Assembly (NCBI RefSeq): GCF_004341245.1
Contig: NZ_SLWY01000011.1
Span: 140,341-204,340, forward strand
Direction: 5' to 3'
Source of the DNA: Plasticicumulans lactativorans
Lineage (GTDB): Bacteria > Pseudomonadota > Gammaproteobacteria > Competibacterales > Competibacteraceae
DNA: 64,000 bases
Shown here: piece by piece, positions 8,995-18,683 of the stretch
Position numbering within the stretch: the stretch's first letter is position 1
Layout: every line of letters begins with the position of its first letter
Notes under the pieces: model-generated
The model's database searches: none
Told to the model about the DNA's origin: nothing
What the model saw: the letters and a program-made list of their open reading frames with translations, nothing else
Position numbers and translations under genes: made by a program

Positions 8995-9059
8995 TCGCAC
9001 CTTGCTCCTTGCAGCAGCGGAGTGGGCCTGCGGCGGCGGCATGCGCCGGCCGCCTCGCC

Positions 9060-9075
9060 AACTCACTATAGGGGG
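9060..9075 (+). other. Phage T7 promoter-like sequence
   Basis: ACTCACTATAGGG at 9061-9073 is identical to the 3' thirteen bases of the class III phage T7 promoter, while the upstream AT-rich part (TAATACG) is not matched. It lies in the gene-poor stretch where the DUF4157-side reading frame ends (a stop at 9063-9065) and the insertion-sequence remnant begins. It may be chance, a foreign-DNA junction or an assembly/vector artefact. No T7-like RNA polymerase is seen in the window. Confidence 0.3.
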
Positions 9076-9263
9076 TCCGCGTGATGTTTTCGGGCGAGCC
9101 CCACGCCGCGCTCGCGCCGCCAGCGCCATCGCCCGCACCTCGTCCAGCGCGTGCAGCCGTTCGTCGACCGGTCGGCGATGAACGGTCGCCCCCGGTCCGG
9201 ACCGACGAGCCCAATTGCCCCTTTTGCGCGGACACCTGAAACTGACGACGCAGGGAACCGGCA

Positions 9264-9425
9264 ATGCCCAAATCCCGGTCGCCATACCCGGCCGCGTCAC
9301 GCCGGCAGATCATTGAACGGGAGCAGGCCGGCAGAAACCCGTTCCAACCCCTTTCGATCCAGGCTGAACGGCAAGCTCACAAGACTGGCTACGATGACTG
9401 CTCGCTCGACCTTACCGACGGATAG
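9264..9425 (+). mobile_element. IS3-family OrfA N-terminal remnant
   Basis: ATG 9264 starts MPKSRSPYPAASRRQIIE, which matches the conserved first residues of IS3-family OrfA transposases (MPKSRSPYPAEFR-type helix-turn-helix proteins). After about 27 residues the similarity dissolves and a TAG follows at 9423, so the helix-turn-helix is incomplete and OrfB is absent. The preceding 60 bases (CGGACACCTGAAACTGA and around) could hold a decayed left end, but no matching right inverted repeat was found. The fragment overlaps, out of frame, the start of the redox membrane gene. It marks an old insertion or deletion next to the DUF4157 cassette. Confidence 0.55.
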
Positions 9426-10614
9426 ATGGCTCCCGTTCGCTGCGATCTGGATGCTTGGCTTGGCGCTTTATTGTCTGACGGCTCAGGCGAGGGCGACACC
9501 AGCGATCGCGGAAGTCGCCGGCGCCGAAGACGTCATCGTGTTTGTCCGGCAAGGATGCCCCCGCTGCGAAGAAGCCAAAGGGTTTCTTCTGCGCTTGCAG
9601 GAACGGCGACCCGGCCTGTCCATCTCGATCCTCGATGTCTTACAACGGCCCAACCGCGAACGTCTCGACGCCCTGGCAGTCGAGCACGGCATTACAAATC
9701 CCGGGGTGCCCAGTTTCTATCTGCGCGGCTAGTTGATCGTCGGCTTCGCCGGAGAAGAAACGAGTGGAGCGCACATTGCAGCCCTGCTCGAACTCGCCCC
9801 CCCCAAACCCGCAGCGGATGGCGATGACGGCCAGACCTGCGCGCGGGCGGACTATAGCTGCAGCGCCGTGGCAGGTGGCCCCGGCGATACGCTGACGGTG
9901 CGATGGCTCGGGCACACGTTTGGCGTCCAGGACCTTGGCTTACCGCTGTTTACGGTCATGATCGGGCTGCTGGACGGCTTCAATCCGTGTTCGATGTGGG
10001 TGCTGGTCATGATGCTCGCCCTTCTGGCAGCCACCCGCGACCGCAAACGGATGCTGGCCATCGCCGGCACCTTCGTGGTCATCCAGGGCATCGCGTATTT
10101 CGCCTTCATGGCGGCCTGGCTCAATGTGTTCGTCCTGGTCGGCGTGTCGCGCCCGTCGGAACTCATCCTGGGAACCATCGCCATCATTGCCGGACTGGTC
10201 AACGTCAAGGATTTCTGGACATGGGGTCGTGGCCCCTCGCTCTCGATTCCGGCGGCGGCGAAACCGGGGCTTTATGCACGATTGCGGAGAATTTTGCATG
10301 AGAAGCGAATGCTCGCGGCGATTGCCGGCGCAGTGGTGCTCGCCATCCTCGTGCAGTTCGTCGAACTCCTCTGTACCGCAGGATTTCCGGCGCTCTACAC
10401 GAGCATCCTGACGCTTCGGGAATTGGATCAATGGTCATATTATGGCTATCTCTTGCTTTATATTTTTTTATATATGCTGGATGACATCGTCATACTCGCA
10501 ATCGGCGTCATCACGCTGAGTCAGCGCCGCCTTCAGGAAAAAGAGGGACGCTGGCTCAAAGCACTTGCGGGCATCGTAATGCTTTTGCTTGGCCTGTATC
10601 TGATTGCCAAATAA
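9394..10614 (+). pseudogene. Thioredoxin-fold/CcdA-DsbD-like membrane protein interrupted by an in-frame TAG
   Basis: One continuous frame broken by TAG at 9730-9732. The first 112 residues have a signal anchor (RWLPFAAIWMLGLALYCLTA) and a redox domain with VRQGCPRCEEAKGF (C55/C58), like a periplasmic glutaredoxin. The part after the TAG (LIVGFAGEE, then about six membrane segments) carries GLLDGFNPCSMWVLVMML and FVELLCTAGFPALYTS, the paired-cysteine pattern of CcdA/DsbD-type thiol transporters. Relatives have both parts in one chain, and a GAG codon here would restore it (GELIVGF). Expected role: moving reductant across the inner membrane. GC content is lower than in neighbouring genes. Nonsense mutation is likeliest; a sequencing error or readthrough cannot be excluded. 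Confidence 0.75.
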
Positions 10615-10912
10615 ACCAAGCGTCCTGATCCTGCGTCCGGCCAGAAAGCCGCAGCACGTTTCGGTTCGCTACAGTGGACATCGGGTTCCCGGGCGTGGCG
10701 CCGGTGAAAGCGCCGCATGATGATGACGTCCGCGATGAATTCGATCGGGTCCGGCGTGTGCCGCGCCTTCCCACTGCCGGAGCCCGGCGGGCGCGGCCCA
10801 GACGGTGGATTCCGATCCGCTTTCCGTGCTATCTGCACGCGCCCGGGCCCGACGCCCATAAAGAACGTGCCTGAACGACATGCGGGCCGAACCCGCCACC
10901 AGGGGAAACATC
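10615..10912 (+). other. Intergenic region without recognised gene
   Basis: About 300 bases between the broken redox gene and amylosucrase. Short open frames exist on both strands, but none has a ribosome-binding site plus recognisable protein. Only the last 15 bases carry an identifiable signal: AGGGGAA before the GTG start at 10913. No terminator hairpin with a T-tract was seen after the redox gene. Confidence 0.4.
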
Positions 10913-12817
10913 GTGTTTGCCAGACATCAGCAGATCAAGGCCGCCCTCGCCTACGTCGAGCAACGGCTCAAGACGGCCATCGGCAGCGGGCGCCGCGGCG
11001 CGGACTGGGCGGCGTTCGAGGCGCGGCTGCACATGCAGTTCCCGACGCTGTGCGCGCTGTTCGCCGAGGTGTATGGCGAGCGCGAGGACTTCCTCGATCA
11101 GCTGGCCGAACTCGTGGTGATGGCCGCGCGCAGCTGGCGCGAGCGCGGGCCCGAGCTGAAGGCCATCGATGCCGCCCGCGAGGCGGACCCGCACTGGTTC
11201 CAGTCCAACCGCATGCTGGGCGGCGTGTGCTACGTGGACCGCTACGCCGGCACGCTCGAAGGCGTGCGCGCGCGCATCCCGTACTTCCGCGAGCTGGGGC
11301 TCACCTACCTGCACCTGATGCCGCTGTTCCGCTGCCCGGAGAAGAACTCCGACGGCGGCTATGCGGTGTCGAGCTACCGCGACGTCAACCCCGCCCTCGG
11401 CACGATGGAGCAGTTGAAGGCGCTGGCGGCGGAGCTGCGCGCGAGCGGCATCTCGCTGGTCGTCGACTTCATCTTCAACCACACCTCCAACGAGCACGCC
11501 TGGGCGAAGCAGGCGCTGGCGGGTGATGCCGAGTACGAGAAGTTCTACTGGATCTTCCCCGACCGCAGCCTGCCGGACGCCTACGAGCGCACGGTGCGCG
11601 AGATCTTCCCCGACGATCACCCCGGCTCCTTCGTGCAGCTGCCGGACGGGCGCTGGATCTGGGCCACGTTCTACCACTTCCAGTGGGACCTGAATTACGC
11701 CAACCCGGCGGTATTCCGGGCGATGGCGGGCGAGATGCTGTTCCTCGCCAACCAGGGCATCGACTTCCTGCGCATGGACGCCGTCGCCTTCATCTGGAAG
11801 CAGCTCGGCACGCCGTGCGAAAGCCTGCCGCAGGCGCACACGCTGATCAAAGCGTTCAACGCCGTCTGCCGGCTGGCGGCACCGTCGCTGCTGTTCAAGT
11901 CCGAGGCGATCGTCCACCCCGACGAGGTGGTCGAGTACATCAGCCCCGGCGAATGCCAGATCTCCTACAACCCGCTGCAGATGGCGCTGACCTGGGAAGG
12001 ACTCGCCACCCGCGACGCGCGCCTGCTGGCGCAGGCGCTGGAGCGGCGCCACAACATCGACGGCGACTGCGCCTGGGTCAACTACGTACGCAGCCACGAC
12101 GACATCGGCTGGACCTTCGCCGACGAGGACGCCGCCGAGTTCGGCATCGACGGCTTCGAGCATCGCCGCTTCCTCAACAACTTCTACGTCAACCGCTTTC
12201 CCGGCAGCTTCGCCCGCGGCGTGCCGTTCCAGGACAACCCGAAGACCGGCGACTGCCGCATCTGCGGCACCGCGGCCTCGCTCGCCGGCGTCGAGGCCGG
12301 CGACATCGGCGGCATCGAGCGCGTGCTGCTCGCCTATTCGATCGCGCTCAGCACGGGCGGCATTCCGCTGCTCTACCTGGGCGACGAGGTCGGCCAGCTC
12401 AACGACTACTCCTACGCCGACGATCCGCACCAGGCCATCGACAGCCGCTGGGTGCACCGGCCGCACTACCCCGCCCAGCGCTACGCCGAGCGCGAGGACG
12501 CGGCGACCGACGCCGGCCGCATCCACGCGGGCTTCCGCCACCTGATCCGGCTGCGCAAGGCCACGCCGGCGCTGGCGGGCGGGCGCCTGATCGGCTTCGC
12601 GACGCACAATCCGCACGTGCTCGGCTACCAGCGCCCGGGCGCCGACCACACCGTCCTCGTCCTCGCCAACTTCGCCGACACGCCGCAGGCGCTCGCCGCC
12701 GGCACCTTCGGCGCGCTGCCGGCGAGCGCCCGCGACCTCGTCAGCGGCGTCGACTACCACCTGCGCGACGGCGTGACGCTGGGGGCGCGCCAGTTCGTGT
12801 GGCTGAGCCTGAACTGA
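10913..12817 (+). CDS. ams: Amylosucrase (GH13)
   Basis: Glycoside hydrolase family 13 enzyme that uses sucrose to build alpha-1,4-glucan and release fructose. The chain has an N-terminal helical domain, the (beta/alpha)8 core with DFIFNHTSNEH, the nucleophile region GIDFLRMDAVAF, the acid/base glutamate in LLFKSEAIVHP and the transition-state aspartate in VRSHDDIGW, then a C-terminal beta domain. RSHDDIGW and the all-helical N-terminus separate it from ordinary alpha-amylases. GTG 10913 is preferred over ATG 10880 because AGGGGAA sits six bases upstream and the resulting 634 residues match the 636 of the Neisseria enzyme. No sucrose transporter or glycogen gene is adjacent; trehalulose- or turanose-type side activity is possible. 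Confidence 0.9.
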   Translation: MFARHQQIKAALAYVEQRLKTAIGSGRRGADWAAFEARLHMQFPTLCALFAEVYGEREDFLDQLAELVVMAARSWRERGPELKAIDAAREADPHWFQSNRMLGGVCYVDRYAGTLEGVRARIPYFRELGLTYLHLMPLFRCPEKNSDGGYAVSSYRDVNPALGTMEQLKALAAELRASGISLVVDFIFNHTSNEHAWAKQALAGDAEYEKFYWIFPDRSLPDAYERTVREIFPDDHPGSFVQLPDGRWIWATFYHFQWDLNYANPAVFRAMAGEMLFLANQGIDFLRMDAVAFIWKQLGTPCESLPQAHTLIKAFNAVCRLAAPSLLFKSEAIVHPDEVVEYISPGECQISYNPLQMALTWEGLATRDARLLAQALERRHNIDGDCAWVNYVRSHDDIGWTFADEDAAEFGIDGFEHRRFLNNFYVNRFPGSFARGVPFQDNPKTGDCRICGTAASLAGVEAGDIGGIERVLLAYSIALSTGGIPLLYLGDEVGQLNDYSYADDPHQAIDSRWVHRPHYPAQRYAEREDAATDAGRIHAGFRHLIRLRKATPALAGGRLIGFATHNPHVLGYQRPGADHTVLVLANFADTPQALAAGTFGALPASARDLVSGVDYHLRDGVTLGARQFVWLSLN

Positions 12818-12840
12818 CGCGGCGGCGGCCGTAACGCCAC

Positions 12841-12868
12841 GAGGCCGGCCGGTCCCCCGGTCGGCCTC
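12841..12868. terminator. Hairpin between convergent amylosucrase and MFS genes
   Basis: A 12-base arm (GAGGCCGGCCGG) and its near-perfect complement (CCGGTCGGCCTC) are separated by four bases. No clear T-tract follows on either strand, so it is a probable but weak bidirectional terminator for the two convergent genes. Confidence 0.5.
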
Positions 12869-12897
12869 GCCTTCACGTCCTCAGCGCGGGTGTACGC

Positions 12898-14235
12898 TCA
12901 TGCCCCGGCCACCCCCGGCGCGCGGTAGCGCAGCCCCTTCAGGCCGATCGCCGCCGCCGCGACCAGCGTCGGCAGCGCGAGGATCGCGAAGATGTTGCTG
13001 AAGTGCCAGCCGGCACCGAGCATCACGCCACCGAGCAGCGTGCCGAAGATCGCCCCGAAGCGCCCGAAGCCGAGCATCCAGGCCACACCGGTGGCGCGCC
13101 CCTGCGTCGGGTAGAAGCCGGCGGCGAGCGCGCTCAGCGAGGTCTGCGCGCCGCTGACGCACACCCCGGTGCCGAACACCAGCCACAGCAGCGTCGTCAG
13201 GTCGGTGTAGTGCCGCGACAGCACGTAGATCAGCCCGGCGCCGGCGGCGTACGCCAGGGCGATCACGCACTGGGGCTTCAGGCGGTCCATCAGCCAGCCG
13301 CACAGGATCGCGCCGACGGTGCCGCCGACCGGCAGCATCGCGCCGACCATGGCCGCCTGGTCGAACGGGAAGCCGACCGACTTCACCAGCGTCGGCAGCC
13401 AGCCGGTGAGGAGGTAGAACACCGCGAGCCCCATGAAGTATGCGAGCCACAGCATCGCGGTGCCGAAGCGCAGCTCGGGCGACAGCACGGTGGCGATCGA
13501 CGAGTCGGTCTTGCCGGCGTGGCGGAGCTGGTCGTGGATGACGAACTCCGTGGTTTCGGGCAGCGCGGGTTCGATGCGGCGCAGGATCGCGGCGACCTCC
13601 GCGGCCGGGCGCTGGCGCAGCACCAGGAAGCGCGCCGACTCGGGCAGCCAGCGCAGCAGCGCGAGCGCGAAGACGAGCGGCAGCACGCCGCCGAGCAGCA
13701 GCACGCTGTGCCAGCCGAACAGCGGGATCAGCTTCGCGGCGAGGAAGCCGCCCGCGGCCGAGCCGAGCGTGAAGCCGCAGAACATCGTCGTCACCAGCAC
13801 CGAGCGGTGCTTCGCCGGCGCGTACTCCGACATCAGCGTGGTCGCGTTCGGCATCGCCGCGCCACAGCCGATGCCGGTGAGCAGGCGCAGCAGCGTCAGC
13901 TCGCCGACCGAGCCCGCCAGCGCCGAGGCGAGCGAACCGAGGCCGAAGAAGACCACCGACCAGACGATCACGGCCTTGCGGCCGAAGCGGTCGGCGAGCG
14001 GCCCGGCGATCAGCGCGCCGAGCGCGAGCCCGACCAGCGCCGCGCTCAGCACCGGGCCGAGCGACTCGCGCGGGATGCCCCATTCCTGCACCAGTGCCGG
14101 TGCGATGAAGCCGATGGCGGCGGTGTCGAGGCCGTCGAGCGCGACGACCAGGAAGCAGAAGCCGAGCACCCTCCACTGGAGGCCCGAAAAGCGGTGATTG
14201 TCGATGAAATCCTGGACGTCGAGGCGGTGTTGCAT
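12898..14235 (-). CDS. pcaK: Aromatic acid:H+ symporter (MFS), probable 4-hydroxybenzoate transporter
   Basis: 445-residue major facilitator with twelve predicted membrane helices. The N-terminal ALDGLDTAAIGFIAPAL and the loop LADRFGRKAVIV between helices 2 and 3 match the aromatic acid:H+ symporter group (PcaK, BenK). The second half begins after a central charged loop around residue 220. It lies 126 bases after the stop of pobA on the same strand, so the pair likely imports 4-hydroxybenzoate and hydroxylates it. ATG 14235 has GAGGACGAG upstream; the frame extends further but without homology. Substrate assignment rests mainly on the pobA neighbour. Confidence 0.85.
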   Translation of the reverse strand: MQHRLDVQDFIDNHRFSGLQWRVLGFCFLVVALDGLDTAAIGFIAPALVQEWGIPRESLGPVLSAALVGLALGALIAGPLADRFGRKAVIVWSVVFFGLGSLASALAGSVGELTLLRLLTGIGCGAAMPNATTLMSEYAPAKHRSVLVTTMFCGFTLGSAAGGFLAAKLIPLFGWHSVLLLGGVLPLVFALALLRWLPESARFLVLRQRPAAEVAAILRRIEPALPETTEFVIHDQLRHAGKTDSSIATVLSPELRFGTAMLWLAYFMGLAVFYLLTGWLPTLVKSVGFPFDQAAMVGAMLPVGGTVGAILCGWLMDRLKPQCVIALAYAAGAGLIYVLSRHYTDLTTLLWLVFGTGVCVSGAQTSLSALAAGFYPTQGRATGVAWMLGFGRFGAIFGTLLGGVMLGAGWHFSNIFAILALPTLVAAAAIGLKGLRYRAPGVAGA

Positions 14236-14361
14236 GGTTCTCGTCCTCGCCCGCGGCGGCGCGCACGCGGGCGGAACCGTCACCGGGACGGTTCCCCGCG
14301 GCGCAGCGCCGGTGGCAGTGCTTGTGTCTGGAGGTGCGGGTCTCGGCCCGCTCGGTGACGC

Positions 14362-15865
<1,504 letters not shown>

Positions 15866-16765
15866 ATGCGCGAGACGGCCGCCATCCCCCGCTACGCCCT
15901 GTACGGCGAACCCGACCGCGACGCCGAGCGCGACTTCCTGCACGTCGAGACCATCGCCGCGCGCAGCAGCCTGCATGCCTGGGAGATCCAGCCGCACCGC
16001 CACCGCGACCTCGCCCAGCTGTTCCTGATGGTGCGCGGCAGCGGCGAACTGCGCTGCGACGAGCGCCGCATCGAGCTGCGCGCGCCGACGCTGATCGTGC
16101 TGCCGCCGGCGGTGGTGCACGGCTTCAGCTTCGCGCCCGACACCGAGGGCTACGTGCTGACGGTGTCGGAGCGCTTCATCGACGGCGTGCTGACCGGCCG
16201 CATGGCCGCCGAGATCCGCCCGGTGCTGGAACGCGTGGCGGTGTTCGAGCCGAGCGCCGACGAGATGAGGCTGCACGCGCTGGCGGCGCACTTCGAGGCG
16301 ATCGCCAGCGAGTTCGTGTGGTCGATGCCGGGGCGCATCACCGCGATCGCCGCGCACCTCGGCCTGGTGCTCGCCGCGGTGGTGCGCCTGAAGGCCGCGC
16401 GCGCGAGCGCGGACGAGCGGCTGCAGGCGGGCGAGGACGAGCTGTTCCTGCGCTTCCGCCAGCTGGTCGAGGCGGGCTTTCGCGATCACGAGCGCGCGAT
16501 CGGCGACTACGCCGCGCGCCTGTGCGTCAGCGAGAGCCGCCTGCAGGAGGTCTGCCGGCGCATCGCCGGGCGCTCGCCGCTCGCGGTGATCCACGCGCGC
16601 CTGCTCGCCGAGGCGCAGCGCGACCTGCTGTACACCTCGATGAGCGCGGCCGAGATCGGCTACGCGCTCGGCTTCCGCGACCCGGCCTACTTCTCGCGCT
16701 TCTTCAGCCGCCGCACCGGCGCCTCGCCCGCCGCCTGGCGCCGCCAGCACGCGGCACCCGGCTGA
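15866..16765 (+). CDS. AraC-family transcriptional regulator of 4-hydroxybenzoate catabolism
   Basis: 299 residues: an N-terminal cupin-like sensor (QPHRHRDLAQLFLMVRGSGE at 40-60, histidine-rich as in AraC ligand pockets) and a C-terminal AraC DNA-binding domain with two helix-turn-helix units (CVSESRLQEVCRRIAGRSP and AAEIGYALGFRDPAYFSRFF). It is divergent from pobA, the arrangement of AraC/XylS-type PobR/PobC activators, which respond to 4-hydroxybenzoate. That role is inferred from context. ATG 15866 follows a GGAGG at a normal distance. Confidence 0.85.
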   Translation: MRETAAIPRYALYGEPDRDAERDFLHVETIAARSSLHAWEIQPHRHRDLAQLFLMVRGSGELRCDERRIELRAPTLIVLPPAVVHGFSFAPDTEGYVLTVSERFIDGVLTGRMAAEIRPVLERVAVFEPSADEMRLHALAAHFEAIASEFVWSMPGRITAIAAHLGLVLAAVVRLKAARASADERLQAGEDELFLRFRQLVEAGFRDHERAIGDYAARLCVSESRLQEVCRRIAGRSPLAVIHARLLAEAQRDLLYTSMSAAEIGYALGFRDPAYFSRFFSRRTGASPAAWRRQHAAPG

Positions 16766-16835
16766 CGCGCTGGCGGCACCGCACGCGACGGTGAAGAATG
16801 GTGGCGCTCCCCCCACCCCGTGCACGGACTTCGCC

Positions 16836-17714
16836 ATGACCTTCTCCATCGTCGGCTTCGACCCGGCCAACGGCGACCTCGGCGTCGCCGTGCAGTCCAA
16901 GTTCCCCAACGTCGGCGTCAGCATCCCGTTCGCGCGCGCGGGCGTCGGCGCGGTGGCCACGCAGTCGTACTGCAACACGAGCTTCGGGCCGCGCGGCCTG
17001 AGCCTGCTGGAGAACGGCGCGAGCCCCGAGCAGGCGCTCGAGGTGCTCACCGGCACCGACGCCGACCGCGACTACCGCCAGGTCGGCATCGTCGACGCGT
17101 GCGGACGCGCGGCGAGCTTCACCGGCGCGGCGTGCTTCGGCTGGGCCGGCGGGCGCGTCGGCGGGCACTGCGCGGTGCAGGGCAACACGCTCGCCGGCGC
17201 CGCGGTGGTCGAGGCGATGTACACGACCTTCACCAGCGCATCCGGGCCGCTGGTCGAGCGCCTGCTGCGGGCGCTGGCGGCCGGGCAGGCGGCGGGCGGC
17301 GACCGCCGCGGCCAGCAGTCGGCGGCGGTCAAGGTGGTGCGCGCCGGCGGCGGCTACGGCGGCCACGACGACCGCTACGTCGACATCTCGGTGTACGACC
17401 ACCCGACGCCGATCGCCGAGCTCGAACGGCTCTACGGCCTGCACCGGCTGACCTACTTCCGCAGCCCGCCGGAGCAGCTCGTGCCGATCACGCCCACGCT
17501 CGCGCTGGAGCTGCGCCGGCTGCTGCACGCGCGCGGCTTCTACGCCGCCGAGCCCGCGGCGCAGGCCTTCGACGCCGAGACGCGGCGGGCGCTGCGCGAC
17601 TTCATGGGCTGGGAGAACTACGACGAGCGCATGCGCGACGACGACCTGATCGACCTCGAGGTGCTCGCCGACATGCGCGCCAAGCACGCTGCCTGGATGG
17701 AATTAAATAAATGA
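16836..17714 (+). CDS. DUF1028 family protein with C-terminal peptidoglycan-binding-like extension
   Basis: The first about 220 residues are a DUF1028 domain: MTFSIVGFDPANGDLGVAVQ at the N-terminus, typical of this Ntn-hydrolase-like family, followed by the conserved TQSYCNTSFG and CAVQGNTLAG segments. The last 70 residues (LALELRRLLHARGFYAAEPA and on) resemble a peptidoglycan-binding or similar helical module often fused to DUF1028. Enzymatic activity is not established for the family. ATG 16836 starts the homology; the frame is open 45 bases upstream. The end runs straight into an AT-rich patch, and the gene appears to be a single unit. Confidence 0.85.
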   Translation: MTFSIVGFDPANGDLGVAVQSKFPNVGVSIPFARAGVGAVATQSYCNTSFGPRGLSLLENGASPEQALEVLTGTDADRDYRQVGIVDACGRAASFTGAACFGWAGGRVGGHCAVQGNTLAGAAVVEAMYTTFTSASGPLVERLLRALAAGQAAGGDRRGQQSAAVKVVRAGGGYGGHDDRYVDISVYDHPTPIAELERLYGLHRLTYFRSPPEQLVPITPTLALELRRLLHARGFYAAEPAAQAFDAETRRALRDFMGWENYDERMRDDDLIDLEVLADMRAKHAAWMELNK

Positions 17715-17820
17715 TTTATATAATAAATTTATTGTTTTTTGTGGATAAAAAACGCCGCAATAAACGCATTTACAAACCAGCAAAATCAATTGCTTGCGCA
17801 AAAAGAGGAATGTGGTGGCA
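17700..17820. other. AT-rich intergenic patch
   Basis: About 110 bases of strongly AT-rich sequence (for example TTTATATAATAAATTTATTG) in otherwise GC-rich DNA. It separates the DUF1028 gene from a convergent membrane-protein gene. It contains the palindrome TTGCGCAA but no recognised gene. A short hairpin (GATGAGT at 17825-17831, ACTCATC at 17841-17847) follows at the 3' end of the minus-strand gene. It could be a transfer scar, a nucleoid-protein site or simply a termination region. Confidence 0.6.
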
Positions 17821-17838
17821 TTTCGATGAGTCTGGGCG

Positions 17839-18534
17839 CTACTCATCCGCCAAGCTCACGGAATCCGCTCCGATCGCGAACGCCACTTGGTCGCCGCTGA
17901 GCGCTCGAATCGTGACGGTCGGGTTGGCGGCGTGAACGGTTGCCCAGAGCTTGCCCAGCCCCATCGCATCGGCCTTGCGTACGTACTTGTTGCGGTCGTG
18001 CCAAGCGTTTTCGACCACGACGACAAGTTGATCAGGATCGCTTCCATCCACTGCGATGCTGCGGATGCCGCGCGACCGCAGTGGCTGGTCGGCGGTGATC
18101 AGGGAAATGAGGCTTTCGGCTTCTTTGCGTGACACCGGCAGACGGCGTGCCTTGTCGGCGGCCTGCGCCGCGGCGCGCTCGCGATTCTGGCGGGTGATCT
18201 CGGCTTGCCGCTGCGCGTCCTGCGCGGCTTTCGCGCGCGCTGCGACTCGCGCCTGCTCGTCCCTGATGGCCTGCGCGTGATCGCTGCGCTCATACAGCTT
18301 GACAACGCCCGGGAAGATGATGGCTGCAGCTAGGAACGCGCCGCCGACGCTGATGATCCACGATCCACCGGCGCACCGGAACACCGCCCCGAGCAACAGC
18401 CACGAGCCCATGAACGCCGCCACAAACCACCAGCCTCCGCCCAACCGGATCGACAGGTACATCGCGGCAGCACTGGCCGCGAGGGCGGCACAGAAGAAGA
18501 CGTCTTTTCGGAATATGGTCTTGTCCATGACCAC
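17839..18534 (-). CDS. Uncharacterised membrane protein with coiled-coil segment
   Basis: Unrecognised 231-residue protein. Three hydrophobic segments lie in the first 80 residues (CAALAASAAAMYLSI, WWFVAAFMGSWLLLGAVF, GGAFLAAAIIFPGVVKL). A charged Ala/Arg/Gln-rich helix at about 82-135 looks like a coiled coil. The C-terminal 95 residues form a small alpha/beta domain (IAVDGSDPDQLVVVVENAWH). Base composition is lower in GC than neighbours and codon use is more mixed, suggesting transfer. ATG 18534 or 18528 can serve as start. No neighbour shares its orientation and function, so no role can be assigned. Confidence 0.6.
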   Translation of the reverse strand: MVMDKTIFRKDVFFCAALAASAAAMYLSIRLGGGWWFVAAFMGSWLLLGAVFRCAGGSWIISVGGAFLAAAIIFPGVVKLYERSDHAQAIRDEQARVAARAKAAQDAQRQAEITRQNRERAAAQAADKARRLPVSRKEAESLISLITADQPLRSRGIRSIAVDGSDPDQLVVVVENAWHDRNKYVRKADAMGLGKLWATVHAANPTVTIRALSGDQVAFAIGADSVSLADE

Positions 18535-18683
18535 AGTCTACGTCCACGGGAACGCCGTATCCCACGCCCAGAACCCGAGATCCAGGAACGAGTGCGCGTC
18601 AGGATCAGCGCGCACGACGCCGCACCGATGACGCCGCGGCGCCCTCCCCGCGGCCGGGCCGGGGTGGTGGCGCCCGCGCCCGC

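Noticed and set aside
9733..10614. The 3' part of the redox gene as an independent gene starting at TTG 9733
   Set aside because: No Shine-Dalgarno precedes it, it begins directly after the TAG in the same frame, and it lacks the N-terminal part that relatives have; an interrupted single gene explains it better.
10533..10911. Minus-strand frames between the redox gene and amylosucrase as a small gene or transposase fragment
   Set aside because: Peptides such as IEFIADVIIMRRFHRRHA did not match a family I can name, and no start signal was visible.
17821..17850. Hammerhead-like core (CGATGAGTC) near the AT-rich patch
   Set aside because: No matching GAAA core strand or three-stem arrangement; only a simple 7-bp hairpin is present.
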